DNA from: Candidatus Poribacteria bacterium
GTDB lineage: Bacteria > Poribacteria > WGA-4E > WGA-3G
DNA: 57,004 nucleotides
NCBI GenBank assembly: GCA_028821605.1
Contig: JAPPFM010000040.1
Span: forward strand, 90,904-147,907
Direction: 5' to 3'
Notes under the pieces: model-generated
Database searches by the model: none
The model's input: only the letters and a program-made list of their open reading frames with translations
Told to the model about the DNA's origin: nothing
Shown here: piece after piece, positions 24,533 through 33,556 of the stretch
Position numbering within the stretch: the first letter of the stretch is position 1
How the letters are laid out: each line of letters opens with the position of its first letter
Made by a program: the position numbers and the translations under genes

Positions 24533-25264
24533 CTACTGTTTGAGGTTCGCCCACGTTACAGCAAGTTTGCCTTCCGGTTCAACAGCGAGATTCACCTCAC
24601 GCGGGTTATCGTAAAGGAACAGGTTATCAATGTAATAGTGCTGGAGCTGGTTGGTGTGAATTCCGAGCACACCCTTAGGATGAAGATTCTTGTCATCCCT
24701 CCACTCAGTAACCTTTTCATAGACGAGTTCGCCCTGTTTCTTTATATGGAGTTGAAAGTTGTTGTCATCCCCGAGTAACGCCAGCGTGTACCACTCCTTT
24801 GTCGTAACAGGAAACGGGAATTCGGCTCTGAAATCACGATACTCGTTCCAGGTACCCCGGTCATTCCCTTCACGCTTGTACCAACGCGCGGAGTTCGGGC
24901 GACCGAATCCATTCTCAGGCGTGATAATTAATTGATAGAAGTGTAAGTCTTCGTTGGCGCGAAACAGGAGCTCCATCTTGCTCGGAAAATCATCATCGTT
25001 AAACAGATAGAAATCAAGGCGAAGCCCGAAATCTTCAAATTCTATCAACCCATATCCAAAATCCGCTTCTCCGTTGCCATCTCCGCCGAGCCTCTCGATT
25101 TCCAGATGACCGCCCTTTACTTTCCAGGACTCGTCCTGACCTTTCCAATACTTATTGTTAAGTTTACCTTTAAAATCATCCGCTACGAGAAGTTTTGCAT
25201 CACTCATACGACACAAAAACAGAACAGATGCTATCAGGTAAAAAAGAATAGCAACTTTTCGCAC
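24533..25264 (-). CDS. Secreted DUF1080/LamG-like jelly-roll protein with KLAVTWA tail
   Basis: 243 residues from a GTG with GGAGG 8 bases upstream. Signal peptide: VAILFYLIASVLFLCRMSDA. The mature domain begins LLVADDFKGKLNNKYWKGQD and WKVKGGHLEIE, typical for DUF1080-like glycan-binding or hydrolytic jelly rolls, and ends HYYIDNLFLYDNP. The C-terminal tail is AVEPEGKLAVTWANLKQ. A strong promoter candidate is 34 bases upstream. The gene is divergent from an FGE-fold gene. Confidence 0.85.
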   Translation of the reverse strand: MRKVAILFYLIASVLFLCRMSDAKLLVADDFKGKLNNKYWKGQDESWKVKGGHLEIERLGGDGNGEADFGYGLIEFEDFGLRLDFYLFNDDDFPSKMELLFRANEDLHFYQLIITPENGFGRPNSARWYKREGNDRGTWNEYRDFRAEFPFPVTTKEWYTLALLGDDNNFQLHIKKQGELVYEKVTEWRDDKNLHPKGVLGIHTNQLQHYYIDNLFLYDNPREVNLAVEPEGKLAVTWANLKQ

Positions 25265-25297
25265 GGTAGTTACCTCCCTCTGTATCAGATTTTTTTA

Positions 25298-25327
25298 ATT
25301 ATAATTTATTTTGTCGGAATTTGTCAA
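25298..25327 (-). promoter_or_regulatory. Strong sigma-70-type promoter for the jelly-roll gene
   Basis: On the minus strand TTGACA (25327-25322), an 18-base AT-rich spacer, then TATAAT (25303-25298). Both boxes match the consensus exactly. Confidence 0.7.
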
Positions 25328-25418
25328 GAATTGTTTAATATTTTTTCAGAGAAGTAAAATCTCTCTATTGCGATGTAGGAGTATTCATGATAAAATAACC
25401 CAAATTGGTAAAAGGTGT

Positions 25419-26336
25419 ATGAAAATGAATTTCAAGTGCAAAATCGTTCACCGATGGATCGAAAACAGGCACATTTTCATTCTTCTCTGTGTCTGTTTTC
25501 TCATCTGTAATGGTCCAGTGTTCACCGAACCTTCTCCTGTCATTGTCAACGAAATTGATGGTAGCGAGATGGTTCTGATTCCGTCAGGGACCTATCGCAT
25601 CGGAAGCGCATCGGCACAAACTACCGCTTTGATCAACAAGGACGCGCGACTCGCTGAGAATTTTTTCGAGGCGGAACACCCACAACACACTATGTCCCTA
25701 TCCGCCTTCTACATCGATCGTTACCCCGTAAGTAACGCACAATACGCTGCGTTTATCGCAGCAACGGGTCATCCAACACCGAAATACTGGAAAGACGCAC
25801 CACAAATGGGCGCAGAAAAACCCTTTCCTGTAGGGGCTAACAACGCGACACATCCCGTTGTCGGTGTCTCTTATGCTGATGCTCTCGCATATTGTGAATG
25901 GGCAGGCAAACGACTTCCTACAGAGGCGGAATGGGAAACGGCGGCACGCGGTGGGCTTGTCAATCAGAACTATCCGTGGGGGAACGAATCCTCTCGAAAC
26001 CATGCGAACACTGTTGGTATTTGGGGAAAAGATAGATGGCACTGGACCTCGCCCATCGGAAGTTTCCCTCCTAATGGATACGGGTTGTATGACATGGCAG
26101 GGAATGTGTTTGAATGGTGTGTTGACTGGTATGCACCGGATTACTATCAGCGCAGCCAACCTGAAAATCCGCGGGGACCTGAAACAGGGCAAACCCGTGT
26201 GCTACGCGGTGGTTCATGGAGCAACAATCTCTTGGGTATCTATCAGATGCGGTGCGCTTATCGGTTTCATGCTCGTCCAGAAACCCGTAATCTAATCATC
26301 GGTTTCCGATGTGTCACAACACTACCTCCTCAATAA
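25419..26336 (+). CDS. Secreted FGE-sulfatase-fold protein
   Basis: 305 residues from the ATG at 25419, which has AAAGG four bases upstream. A hydrophobic segment (HIFILLCVCFLICNGPVF) near residues 18-35 suggests a signal peptide, with Cys residues that could fit a lipoprotein only poorly. The FGE fold is complete: MVLIPSGTYRIGS, PVSNAQYAAFIAATGHP, HPVVGVSYADALAYCEWAGK, RLPTEAEWETAARGG, YPWGNE, GLYDMAGNVFEWCVDWY, VLRGGSW and IGFRCV. The catalytic Cys pair after RGGS is absent (Ser, Leu region), as in the protein at 2939. Its 3' end overlaps the UnbV gene on the other strand by 7 bases. Confidence 0.87.
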   Translation: MKMNFKCKIVHRWIENRHIFILLCVCFLICNGPVFTEPSPVIVNEIDGSEMVLIPSGTYRIGSASAQTTALINKDARLAENFFEAEHPQHTMSLSAFYIDRYPVSNAQYAAFIAATGHPTPKYWKDAPQMGAEKPFPVGANNATHPVVGVSYADALAYCEWAGKRLPTEAEWETAARGGLVNQNYPWGNESSRNHANTVGIWGKDRWHWTSPIGSFPPNGYGLYDMAGNVFEWCVDWYAPDYYQRSQPENPRGPETGQTRVLRGGSWSNNLLGIYQMRCAYRFHARPETRNLIIGFRCVTTLPPQ

Positions 26337-28015
26337 GTTTCAATCTGATTCTCACCCTCTATAATTTTCAGAAACCGATTCACCGGCACGCCTGAAAATT
26401 TCTGAACGCTTCCACTCTGCCACCGAATTTCTAACGTAACGCTTTCTGCTGTCCCGACCCCAAAATGTAAACGCAAATCGTTTTGTGAGAGATAACTTGA
26501 ACCGCTCCGCACCTCCCGCACCTGACTGTGTGCACCGGCTTTGATTAGCACTCGTGTCCCAATCGCCGCTCGGTTAGAAACAGTCCCTACCAGTTTAAGG
26601 TTCATCCAATTCCCTAAACTGTGTCCGCCATCATTCCGCAGAATATCCACACGTTCACCGACATTCGACACTACCAGATCCAGATCACCATCATTATCCA
26701 AATCCCCAACAGCACTACCGCGGCTGGAGCGTTGCAGTGCGAGCCCCGGACCGCTCTCGGCTGTGACATCCGTAAAGGTACCATCTCTCTTGTTCCAAAA
26801 CAGATGGTTCAGTTGTGCATAAGTGGTTGAACTATCAATGAGGGGCACATTATCGTGGATATGTCCATTCGCAACGAAGATGTCTTGAAACCCGTCCTGA
26901 TCGAAGTCAAAAAAATTGACACCCCACGCCAAATACGGTAGACTGACCTCGCCAGTGCCGGAGAAATAGGTCTGATCTGTGAAGAACTCACCCGCGTCGC
27001 TATAGTAGAGCGTATTCGTTTGATGCTGAAAGTTCGTGACGACAAGGTCTAACCAGGTATCATTATCGTAATCGCCGAAAGCCACACCCATCCCATTTTC
27101 AACCAATCCATGCTCGCTCAGTGCCACGCCAGCAAACTGACTCTGTTCTTGAAAACGCCCACTTCCATCGTTGTTGTAGAGGAAGTTAGCATCCGCATCA
27201 TTTGCTACGTAGAGATCGGTGTCACCATCTGCGTCATAATCGCCGAAGGTAACACCGAGACCGCGCGCAGCGAAGTTGTCAAAACCGGCATTCTGTGTAT
27301 CCTCTGTAAAGGTGCCATCGCCGTTATTGCGAAAAAAAACATCTTTTACCCCATCATACGTGCGGGGACTACAGTAAACAAGGATCCCTTTGACGCGACA
27401 CGGTGTGTGCGTCTCCACAGAAAAGTCAACGTAATTCGCAACGTAGAGATCAAGGTCGCCATCTGCATCCACATCTCCAAAGGCACACCCTGCGCTCCAC
27501 TCAGAAACCGCTACGCCTGCTTCTGCCGTCTGATCACGAAAAGTTCCATCCCCACTGTTTCGATACAGGACATTAGCACCGAAGTTGGTGACGTACATAT
27601 CAAGCCAGCCATCGTTATCGTAATCACCGACACAAACACCAACGCCATATCCCTGATGCCCAACTCCACTCGCTTCGGTTACGTCAACGAAATGTCCCGT
27701 TCCATCGTTGCGGTAGAGGCGATTCATCGCGTCTGTAGTCGGGTCGGGTGAATCCAAATTGGTTCCGTTGACGAGATAAATATCGACATCATTGTCGTTG
27801 TCATAATCGAACAGTGCAACCCCAGAACCAAGTGTCTCGACAAAATACTTCTTGTAACTACGGCCATCCTCGTGCTGGAACACCACACCGCTCTCCGCTG
27901 TGACATCCGTAAACCTAACAGTTGGTTGTCCATCTCCATTAGAGACAATGAAAAGACACAGAAGAAGTGGAAGCACGGTCTTTATAAAAAAACGCTTATA
28001 GACGCGATCCGTCAT
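26330..28015 (-). CDS. Secreted FG-GAP/VCBS-repeat protein with ASPIC/UnbV domain (CRTAC1-like)
   Basis: 561 residues. Signal peptide: FFIKTVLPLLLCLFIVSNGDGQ. At least seven FG-GAP blades carry calcium-binding DxDxDG-type loops (DYDNDNDVDIYL, DYDNDGWLDMYV, DVDADGDLDLYV, DYDADGDTDLYV, DYDNDTWLDLVV, DFDQDGFQDIFV, DLDNDGDLDLVV). The C-terminus is an ASPIC/UnbV domain (GTRVLIKAG, QVREVRSGSSYLSQND, LHFGVG). The fold is a beta-propeller, extracellular, probably for adhesion or glycan binding; enzyme activity is not known. A promoter and an AGGAG site lie upstream. Confidence 0.9.
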   Translation of the reverse strand: MTDRVYKRFFIKTVLPLLLCLFIVSNGDGQPTVRFTDVTAESGVVFQHEDGRSYKKYFVETLGSGVALFDYDNDNDVDIYLVNGTNLDSPDPTTDAMNRLYRNDGTGHFVDVTEASGVGHQGYGVGVCVGDYDNDGWLDMYVTNFGANVLYRNSGDGTFRDQTAEAGVAVSEWSAGCAFGDVDADGDLDLYVANYVDFSVETHTPCRVKGILVYCSPRTYDGVKDVFFRNNGDGTFTEDTQNAGFDNFAARGLGVTFGDYDADGDTDLYVANDADANFLYNNDGSGRFQEQSQFAGVALSEHGLVENGMGVAFGDYDNDTWLDLVVTNFQHQTNTLYYSDAGEFFTDQTYFSGTGEVSLPYLAWGVNFFDFDQDGFQDIFVANGHIHDNVPLIDSSTTYAQLNHLFWNKRDGTFTDVTAESGPGLALQRSSRGSAVGDLDNDGDLDLVVSNVGERVDILRNDGGHSLGNWMNLKLVGTVSNRAAIGTRVLIKAGAHSQVREVRSGSSYLSQNDLRLHFGVGTAESVTLEIRWQSGSVQKFSGVPVNRFLKIIEGENQIETY

Positions 28016-28072
28016 CGCAAGCGGTTCTCCTAATTTTTACGAGCGATAATTCAGAGTATTCTTACACAAGGC

Positions 28073-28101
28073 ATTATACCCCACCCGTGTATAGAAGTCC
28101 A
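28073..28101 (-). promoter_or_regulatory. Putative promoter of the UnbV-domain gene
   Basis: On the minus strand TGGACT (28101-28096), 17 bases, then a perfect TATAAT (28078-28073), 57 bases before the start codon. Confidence 0.5.
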
Positions 28102-28206
28102 GCATCTTTCGCTACTGTCGGGTTGCAATAAAACGGCAAACTCGCTAAAATATAGCAGAACTTACGCAGTATCCTTTGCTGGCGAGGTTTCATGAAGATT
28201 AAGAAT

Positions 28207-28326
28207 TTATAGTAAAACCTACAATTAACTAGACATTATGGAAGGGCGAGGTTACAAACCTCGCCAGCGGTGGTGAAGTGTTTTATGTCTTCCAAAGTGC
28301 CCTTTTATTTTCGGATTTTACTATAA
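28207..28326. repeat. MITE-like element, copy 2 (TATAGTAAA termini)
   Basis: Perfect terminal inverted repeats TTATAGTAAAA (28207-28217) and its complement-like TTTTACTATAA (28316-28326). The inside has GGCGAGGTTACAAACCTCGCC. It is the best-preserved of three copies. In the rest of 28016-28477 I see an inverted fragment of the 5170 repeat (28380-28415) and another AACCTCGCC half-site, but no gene. Confidence 0.8.
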
Positions 28327-28477
28327 TTCGGTAATTGCGGGCAGGTACAAGACCTCCCCCTACAACATTTTTTACGGATAACATCACCGAAGTATTTATT
28401 TAAACTTCATCAAACCTCGCCAGCGGTGTATGGACCATTGGAGAGTTCAATCTCAAGTGTGCAAGAAAGGTAAATTG

Positions 28478-30352
28478 ATGTCCTACCGTCAACCGCTAAT
28501 TTGGATTTGTGTCCTGCTCATTACGATTGGAAGCACAACTGTCGCAAGCGAAAAAGCGATGTCCCTGTTCTCGCAAGGGGTCGAGGAGTTAAACGCCGGA
28601 CAGTTAGACGCTGCGCTTGAAACCTTCGAGCATGTTACGACAATCGCGCCTAACTTCGCGGATGCCCACTACCACCTCGGACTCGTTTACTATCGGAAAA
28701 CGGAATATCGAAAAGCGATTGATGCCTTTACGCAAACCTTAAAACTTCTGCCTCGCGACACAGACGCACTTGTCAAATTGGGGTTGGCTTCACACAAAGC
28801 AGGCGATGCGGATGCTACAGACGCGCCTGCCAAGCGTACCTTCCATGAACAGGCAGTCAAAGCCTATCAAACTGCGCTTGAAATTCAGCCACATAACGTA
28901 GAAGCGCTTAACAATTTAGGGCTTGCCTACCAAGAATTAGGTCGGTTTAGCGAAGCAATCGCAGTGTATGAGGAAGGCTTGACCCTTAACCCAGACCTAC
29001 CGCAACTGCACGTCAATCTGGCAACCGTTCGCGACTTACAGGCTGGCGTTTATTCACTCGCAGCGTATCAGCACTACAAGGTAGGAACACGGGCGAAGCG
29101 TGCAGGACGAACCGAAGCAGCAATAGCAGCATGGAAACAAGCCATTACTGAAAGTCCAAAGTATCTACAAGCATATCTTCAACTGGCTGAACTCTATTTT
29201 CAAAGCACCGAATATGAGTCCGCAATTCGCACTTACCTTTCGGCAATCGCGTTGCTATCCGAAAGGGAACCTTCTCAGCGTTCAGGCACAGCAGACATCT
29301 TCTATAATCTCGGCAATAACTATCTCTATGCCCAGCAATTGGAATCAGCAATCTCCGCCTATCAACAAGCAGTAGATATGAATCCGGAAATGGTCGGTGC
29401 TTGGGCAAACATGGGCACGGTACTGCTTGAAATGGAAAGGTTTGGGGAGGCTATCATAGCGTGTCAGTCGGCATTAAAAGCAAATACCGCTGTGAGTTCC
29501 TCAGGGGAAGACGTATCTATTTCACCATCTGAATTAAATGCGATTGAATTTACACGCAACACGGCTCAAGATATTAAAAACGGTGAATACACGATGCAGG
29601 CGTATCGTATATGGAGACGAGGAATTTCAGCGAGAAACCGCGGAGATATATCGACTGCGCTTAAATTGTGGAAGCAGGCTGTCACGCTGAGTCCACGTTA
29701 TGCGATGGTGTATGAGAACTTAGCGTGGGTCTACTTCAACCTAAAACGGTTCGACGATGCAATCCAATCGTGCAAAACTGTTCAAACAATTCGTCCGAGT
29801 CCACAGGTTGCACAATTACTTACATTCGCCAGTGAACTCAAAGCCGGAAAATACCCGTTTGAAGCCTATCAACTGTGGGAACAGGGGCGACATGCCAGTG
29901 CAGCAGGCAATCTGACAGAGGCGGTTACACTGCTCTCGCAAGCAATTGAGGTAGGTCCTGAGTTTGCGGCAGCGTACAATACGTTAGCGTGGCTCTATGC
30001 TGATAAATTGGGAACGAACTTAGCAGAAGCAGAAAAGTTGGCGAGACGAGCGCACAAACTTGATCCAAACGCAACACATATTTACGATACGCTTGGGTGG
30101 GTACTGCACAAACAGGGGCGGCACACAGAAGCCCTCAATGCCTTCAAGCAGGCACTTGAGCACACCCCAAACAATCCCGAATATCTATACCACGCCAGTT
30201 TAGCAGCGATAGAAAGCGGACAATCCTCTCAAGCGTTGAAATACCTCGCTGAAGCCATTACACTCGATAAGCGATTCATACAGCGCGCGCAAACCCAAAG
30301 CGAATTCGATGCTATCCGTTTTACCCCGGCATTCCGAAACCTCGTTCGGTAA
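28478..30352 (+). CDS. Secreted or membrane-anchored TPR-repeat protein
   Basis: 624 residues from the ATG at 28478, with AAAGG seven bases upstream; an in-frame ATG at 28430 lies in repeat sequence. A signal peptide or anchor is at LIWICVLLITIGSTTVAS. Then follow about a dozen TPR units (for example ALETFEHVTTIAPNFADAHY, AVKAYQTALEIQPHNVEALN, AIAVYEEGLTLNPDLPQLHV, AISAYQQAVDMNPEMVGAWA). It probably acts as a protein-binding scaffold in the periplasm. It is convergent with the secretin gene, so a link to the secretion system is possible but only positional. Confidence 0.88.
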   Translation: MSYRQPLIWICVLLITIGSTTVASEKAMSLFSQGVEELNAGQLDAALETFEHVTTIAPNFADAHYHLGLVYYRKTEYRKAIDAFTQTLKLLPRDTDALVKLGLASHKAGDADATDAPAKRTFHEQAVKAYQTALEIQPHNVEALNNLGLAYQELGRFSEAIAVYEEGLTLNPDLPQLHVNLATVRDLQAGVYSLAAYQHYKVGTRAKRAGRTEAAIAAWKQAITESPKYLQAYLQLAELYFQSTEYESAIRTYLSAIALLSEREPSQRSGTADIFYNLGNNYLYAQQLESAISAYQQAVDMNPEMVGAWANMGTVLLEMERFGEAIIACQSALKANTAVSSSGEDVSISPSELNAIEFTRNTAQDIKNGEYTMQAYRIWRRGISARNRGDISTALKLWKQAVTLSPRYAMVYENLAWVYFNLKRFDDAIQSCKTVQTIRPSPQVAQLLTFASELKAGKYPFEAYQLWEQGRHASAAGNLTEAVTLLSQAIEVGPEFAAAYNTLAWLYADKLGTNLAEAEKLARRAHKLDPNATHIYDTLGWVLHKQGRHTEALNAFKQALEHTPNNPEYLYHASLAAIESGQSSQALKYLAEAITLDKRFIQRAQTQSEFDAIRFTPAFRNLVR

Positions 30353-30394
30353 CCGCGGCATGGTTGTCGGTGTGCCTCGCAGTGAGAGTCTTCG

Positions 30395-30475
30395 GTTAAG
30401 AAACCTTGTGGCAGTGACTCCAAAGACCCTCCACAATAAACCTCTTTAACCGATAACCGATAACTGATAATCGTT
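30395..30475. repeat. Palindromic repeat of the TAGTTATCAGTT family, after gspD
   Basis: Holds GTTAAGAAACC, GTGGCAGT and ACCTCTTTAACCGATAACCG, the same parts as the copies inside the operon. It lies between the convergent TPR and gspD genes. Confidence 0.55.
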
Positions 30476-30497
30476 TGTTGTGCGACTCTGACAATAC

Positions 30498-33428
30498 CTA
30501 CTCTTCTGAAGTCTCTTCCTCCATTCGGGTGGTTCCGTTACTCTGCCAATTATCCGCCTTCTCCTTGAGTCTCTCAAGGTCTTCAGAGTTCTTGATGTCA
30601 ACAATGTGGGGTGTAATGATGATAACAATTTCGGTATCCTCGACAGCAGTTTCAGTATTTTTGAAGAGCCGACCAATCAACGGAATGTCCCCTAAGATTG
30701 GAAGTTTGTTTTCCACCTGCTTCTGCTTTTTACGGATGATACCACCGACAACAATCCGTTGACCGTCTTCAACATCAATGTAGACGCTGAGCGAATTATC
30801 ATCGGTAATAGGGGCGTTGAAGTCGGTAAACTCAATGAAGTTACTGGCACTGATGTTTGTGATATCCAGCCCGATAGTGCGTTTACCATCCTTACCTGCT
30901 TGCGATTTGGCGATATAAGGTGTAAGCGAGATATTGATGCCGACAGGTGGATCAATAAAATCGTAGTTGAAGAGCGGTTGTGAGACCGTCTCACCCAAGA
31001 TACTGGTGGTATCAACACTCTGGAGGAACGGAATACGGCGGCCACTACTCCACGTGGCGGCTCTGGAATCTCGTGTCAAAAGCACCGGTGTTGAGAGGGT
31101 TTGCACCTTGTTCTCGCGCATAAGGGTGTGGAGAAGTGCCATATACTCCTTGGTTGCCAAACCGAGGTTAAACCCTGAGATTTCCTGATCGAGTCCGAGT
31201 TGTGCGTCAAGTTCTCCGATAAGTGGATTTCCGGGTCTTGGAGATACACCGAAAATTTTGTTCTCTTTCGCTGTGAGTTCAATGCCGAGTTTAGTGGTCT
31301 CGTCAAGGGTGACTTCAAGAATTTGAATGTCGATCCAGACCTGACCTCGGACGAAGTCTAACTCCTTAATGAGTGCCATGACATCCGGCAGGTATCGCTG
31401 CTGTGTTGTGATAATCAGGGAATTCGTGTCGGGATCAGCAAAAACAGTGACTTTTCCACGTAAGGAATTAATGTCTTGCTGTTGTTGTCTTCCACCTGAG
31501 GCAAAGAACGCCCTAAAGCTAAAACCGCCATCTTCTTCGCCTGCCCAAACCTGCTCGAGGACTAACTGAAGCTGCTCAGCACTGCCATACTCAAGTCGAA
31601 TCGCCTTAGTAATCTCTTTCTGTCCTTCCGGTGTAGGGACATCCATGGAATTGATAAACTCTGTGATGAGCTCGAAGTTACGTTGTGTAGCGGTTGAGAC
31701 AATGACAGCGTTAAGCGTAGGATACGCTTCAGCAGTGACGTTCCCTGCCAATGACCCTTGCGTTTGATTACGGTTACGTTCAGCAAGAAAAAAGAAGAAG
31801 TTCCCAGTGTTGCTGGAGCTCCCTTGATAGACGTTGTTGATGGTAGCCGCAACGTTATCTGCGTCAGCAAATTTAAGTTTATACATGCGGGTCCCCCACT
31901 CCTGGTCCGGCATGTTGACATCAAGTCTTTTGATGAGCGAATCAATGGTTTCAAAGTTCTGGGCACTCGTTGATATGAGAATAGCATTGAGGCGTGAGTC
32001 AGCAACGAGATGAACCTCGCCTTGGACCCCGAAACCAGCGTTTTCAGTCGGTTCCCGGTCCCGGCGACGCCACCAAGGGAGGTCCCTATCTGCGCCTGCA
32101 CTGCCACCTTCAAAAAGGTCTTGCAGATTTGGAGTAAGGGTTTCAGCATCAGCATACTTAAGAAAATAGAGTCTGATTTCTTCTTGGGTTTGCTCTTGGT
32201 CAAGCTCATTGATAACTTTTTCGATGATAGAAAAGTTACGTGGGTCGGAGGAGACAACGATAACGTTGAGCCGATCATTGTGAGAGACGTTGACAGTGCC
32301 GACGATCCCTTCTTGGTCAAGTCCCTGTTCGCGTCGCCAGTTCGTTAATTTTGCGCGATCCCAAGCATCCATTCTGCGGCGGTCATTTCCAACCTCACCG
32401 GTGAGTACTTCTTGGAGGGTTTGCGCGACATCCTCAGCGGCTGCATATTGAAGCCGAAAAGTGCGAATCTGGGTTTGTGAGGTAGGTGAGACATCGAGTT
32501 CCTTGATGATCTCTTGCAGGAATACCAAATTTGCCTCAGAGGCTTTAAGGACGAGTGAATTGGAGTTAGGTTCCGGGATAATCTTGATGGTGCCATCAAG
32601 AACTTCGTAGCCGGTGCCGTCAGCCTTCATCTGTTCCGCTGCAGCTTTCGCCTCTTCTGCAGTAATACGGGCACCGCCGCTTTCAGGTTTACCCTCGTCG
32701 CGTCCTTCGCCTTGCTGCAAAACGTTTGTGAGGGCTTGTGCTAATGAATTAGCATCTGCATAAACCAGTGGGTAGATGAGAATCTTTAATGGGAACCTTT
32801 CACCTTCGTCAGCAACTTGTAGAATCGCAACGATTCGGCGTATATTGGAGGAGACATCGGTGATGACAAGCGCGTTTGTTCCGCTATCGGCGGAAATATG
32901 CGCCTGCTTGTTGAGCAGGGGCTTAAGGGCGTTTACCTGTTGTGACGCAACAACATTCGTCAATCGAATGATATAGGTTTGGATCTCATCAGTCATTTCA
33001 ACGAGTTCAGGGTTCGGCGGGATGCTTTTAACAACGCCTTTTGTCGCCAGCGCACGCGCAAAGGTTGTGACGAGGAGTGTACTATCGGTTCGAATGAGCG
33101 TGAGGTCATATTGTGTTAGGACAGTTTTGATTTTTTCGATGACTTCATCAAGTGTTACGTTTCTGAGATTTGTGAGTGCGAACCTTTTATCTCTAATGTC
33201 TTCTTCACTTGCGATGATGGTGAGGTCAGCCTCTCGCGAGAGCCATTCCAAGAGTCCTTTAAGTTCTTGGCTTGTAAAGTTAAAGTCGAAACGGATTGCA
33301 CGCCCCTGTTCGTCAGTTTCAGCGACACGCATTTCGGGCTGCTGTTCCTGCGCATAGAGTTCAGCAAGCCCAACAATGAGCAATCCTAAACAAAGTAATG
33401 AAATAAATGAGAGCCTTTTTCTTCGCAT
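30498..33428 (-). CDS. gspD: Type II secretion secretin GspD with six N1-type repeats
   Basis: 976 residues from the ATG at 33428 (an in-frame TTG is at 33437). A signal peptide (LSFISLLCLGLLIVGLAELYAQ) is followed by an N0 domain and by six N1/NolW-like modules, recognisable as IIRLTNVVASQQVNAL, YPLVYADANSLAQAL, FRLQYAAAEDVAQTL, YFLKYADAETLTPNL, YKLKFADADNVAATI and IRLEYGSAEQLQLVL. Ordinary GspD has three, which explains its larger size. The C-terminal secretin domain includes VWIDIQILEVTLDE and PILGDIPLIGRLFKNT. It forms the outer-membrane channel. It is the last gene of the operon. Confidence 0.95.
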   Translation of the reverse strand: MRRKRLSFISLLCLGLLIVGLAELYAQEQQPEMRVAETDEQGRAIRFDFNFTSQELKGLLEWLSREADLTIIASEEDIRDKRFALTNLRNVTLDEVIEKIKTVLTQYDLTLIRTDSTLLVTTFARALATKGVVKSIPPNPELVEMTDEIQTYIIRLTNVVASQQVNALKPLLNKQAHISADSGTNALVITDVSSNIRRIVAILQVADEGERFPLKILIYPLVYADANSLAQALTNVLQQGEGRDEGKPESGGARITAEEAKAAAEQMKADGTGYEVLDGTIKIIPEPNSNSLVLKASEANLVFLQEIIKELDVSPTSQTQIRTFRLQYAAAEDVAQTLQEVLTGEVGNDRRRMDAWDRAKLTNWRREQGLDQEGIVGTVNVSHNDRLNVIVVSSDPRNFSIIEKVINELDQEQTQEEIRLYFLKYADAETLTPNLQDLFEGGSAGADRDLPWWRRRDREPTENAGFGVQGEVHLVADSRLNAILISTSAQNFETIDSLIKRLDVNMPDQEWGTRMYKLKFADADNVAATINNVYQGSSSNTGNFFFFLAERNRNQTQGSLAGNVTAEAYPTLNAVIVSTATQRNFELITEFINSMDVPTPEGQKEITKAIRLEYGSAEQLQLVLEQVWAGEEDGGFSFRAFFASGGRQQQQDINSLRGKVTVFADPDTNSLIITTQQRYLPDVMALIKELDFVRGQVWIDIQILEVTLDETTKLGIELTAKENKIFGVSPRPGNPLIGELDAQLGLDQEISGFNLGLATKEYMALLHTLMRENKVQTLSTPVLLTRDSRAATWSSGRRIPFLQSVDTTSILGETVSQPLFNYDFIDPPVGINISLTPYIAKSQAGKDGKRTIGLDITNISASNFIEFTDFNAPITDDNSLSVYIDVEDGQRIVVGGIIRKKQKQVENKLPILGDIPLIGRLFKNTETAVEDTEIVIIITPHIVDIKNSEDLERLKEKADNWQSNGTTRMEEETSEE

Positions 33429-33445
33429 AACATCCAATCCTTTTT

Positions 33446-33556
33446 AGTTATCAGTTACCAGTTATCAGTTAAAGAGGTTTGTTGTAGGGGTAACCGTTAT
33501 GGTTACTGCCACAAGGTTTCTTAACTGAAAACCGACAACTATCCCTCTGACGACTA
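33446..33556. repeat. Palindromic repeat between gspM and gspD
   Basis: Left arm TTATCAGTTAAAGAGGTTT, right arm AAGGTTTCTTAACTGAAAAC, with outer ends AGTTATCAGTT and CTGACGACTATT. It fills nearly the whole gap and could fold in the transcript. Confidence 0.7.
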
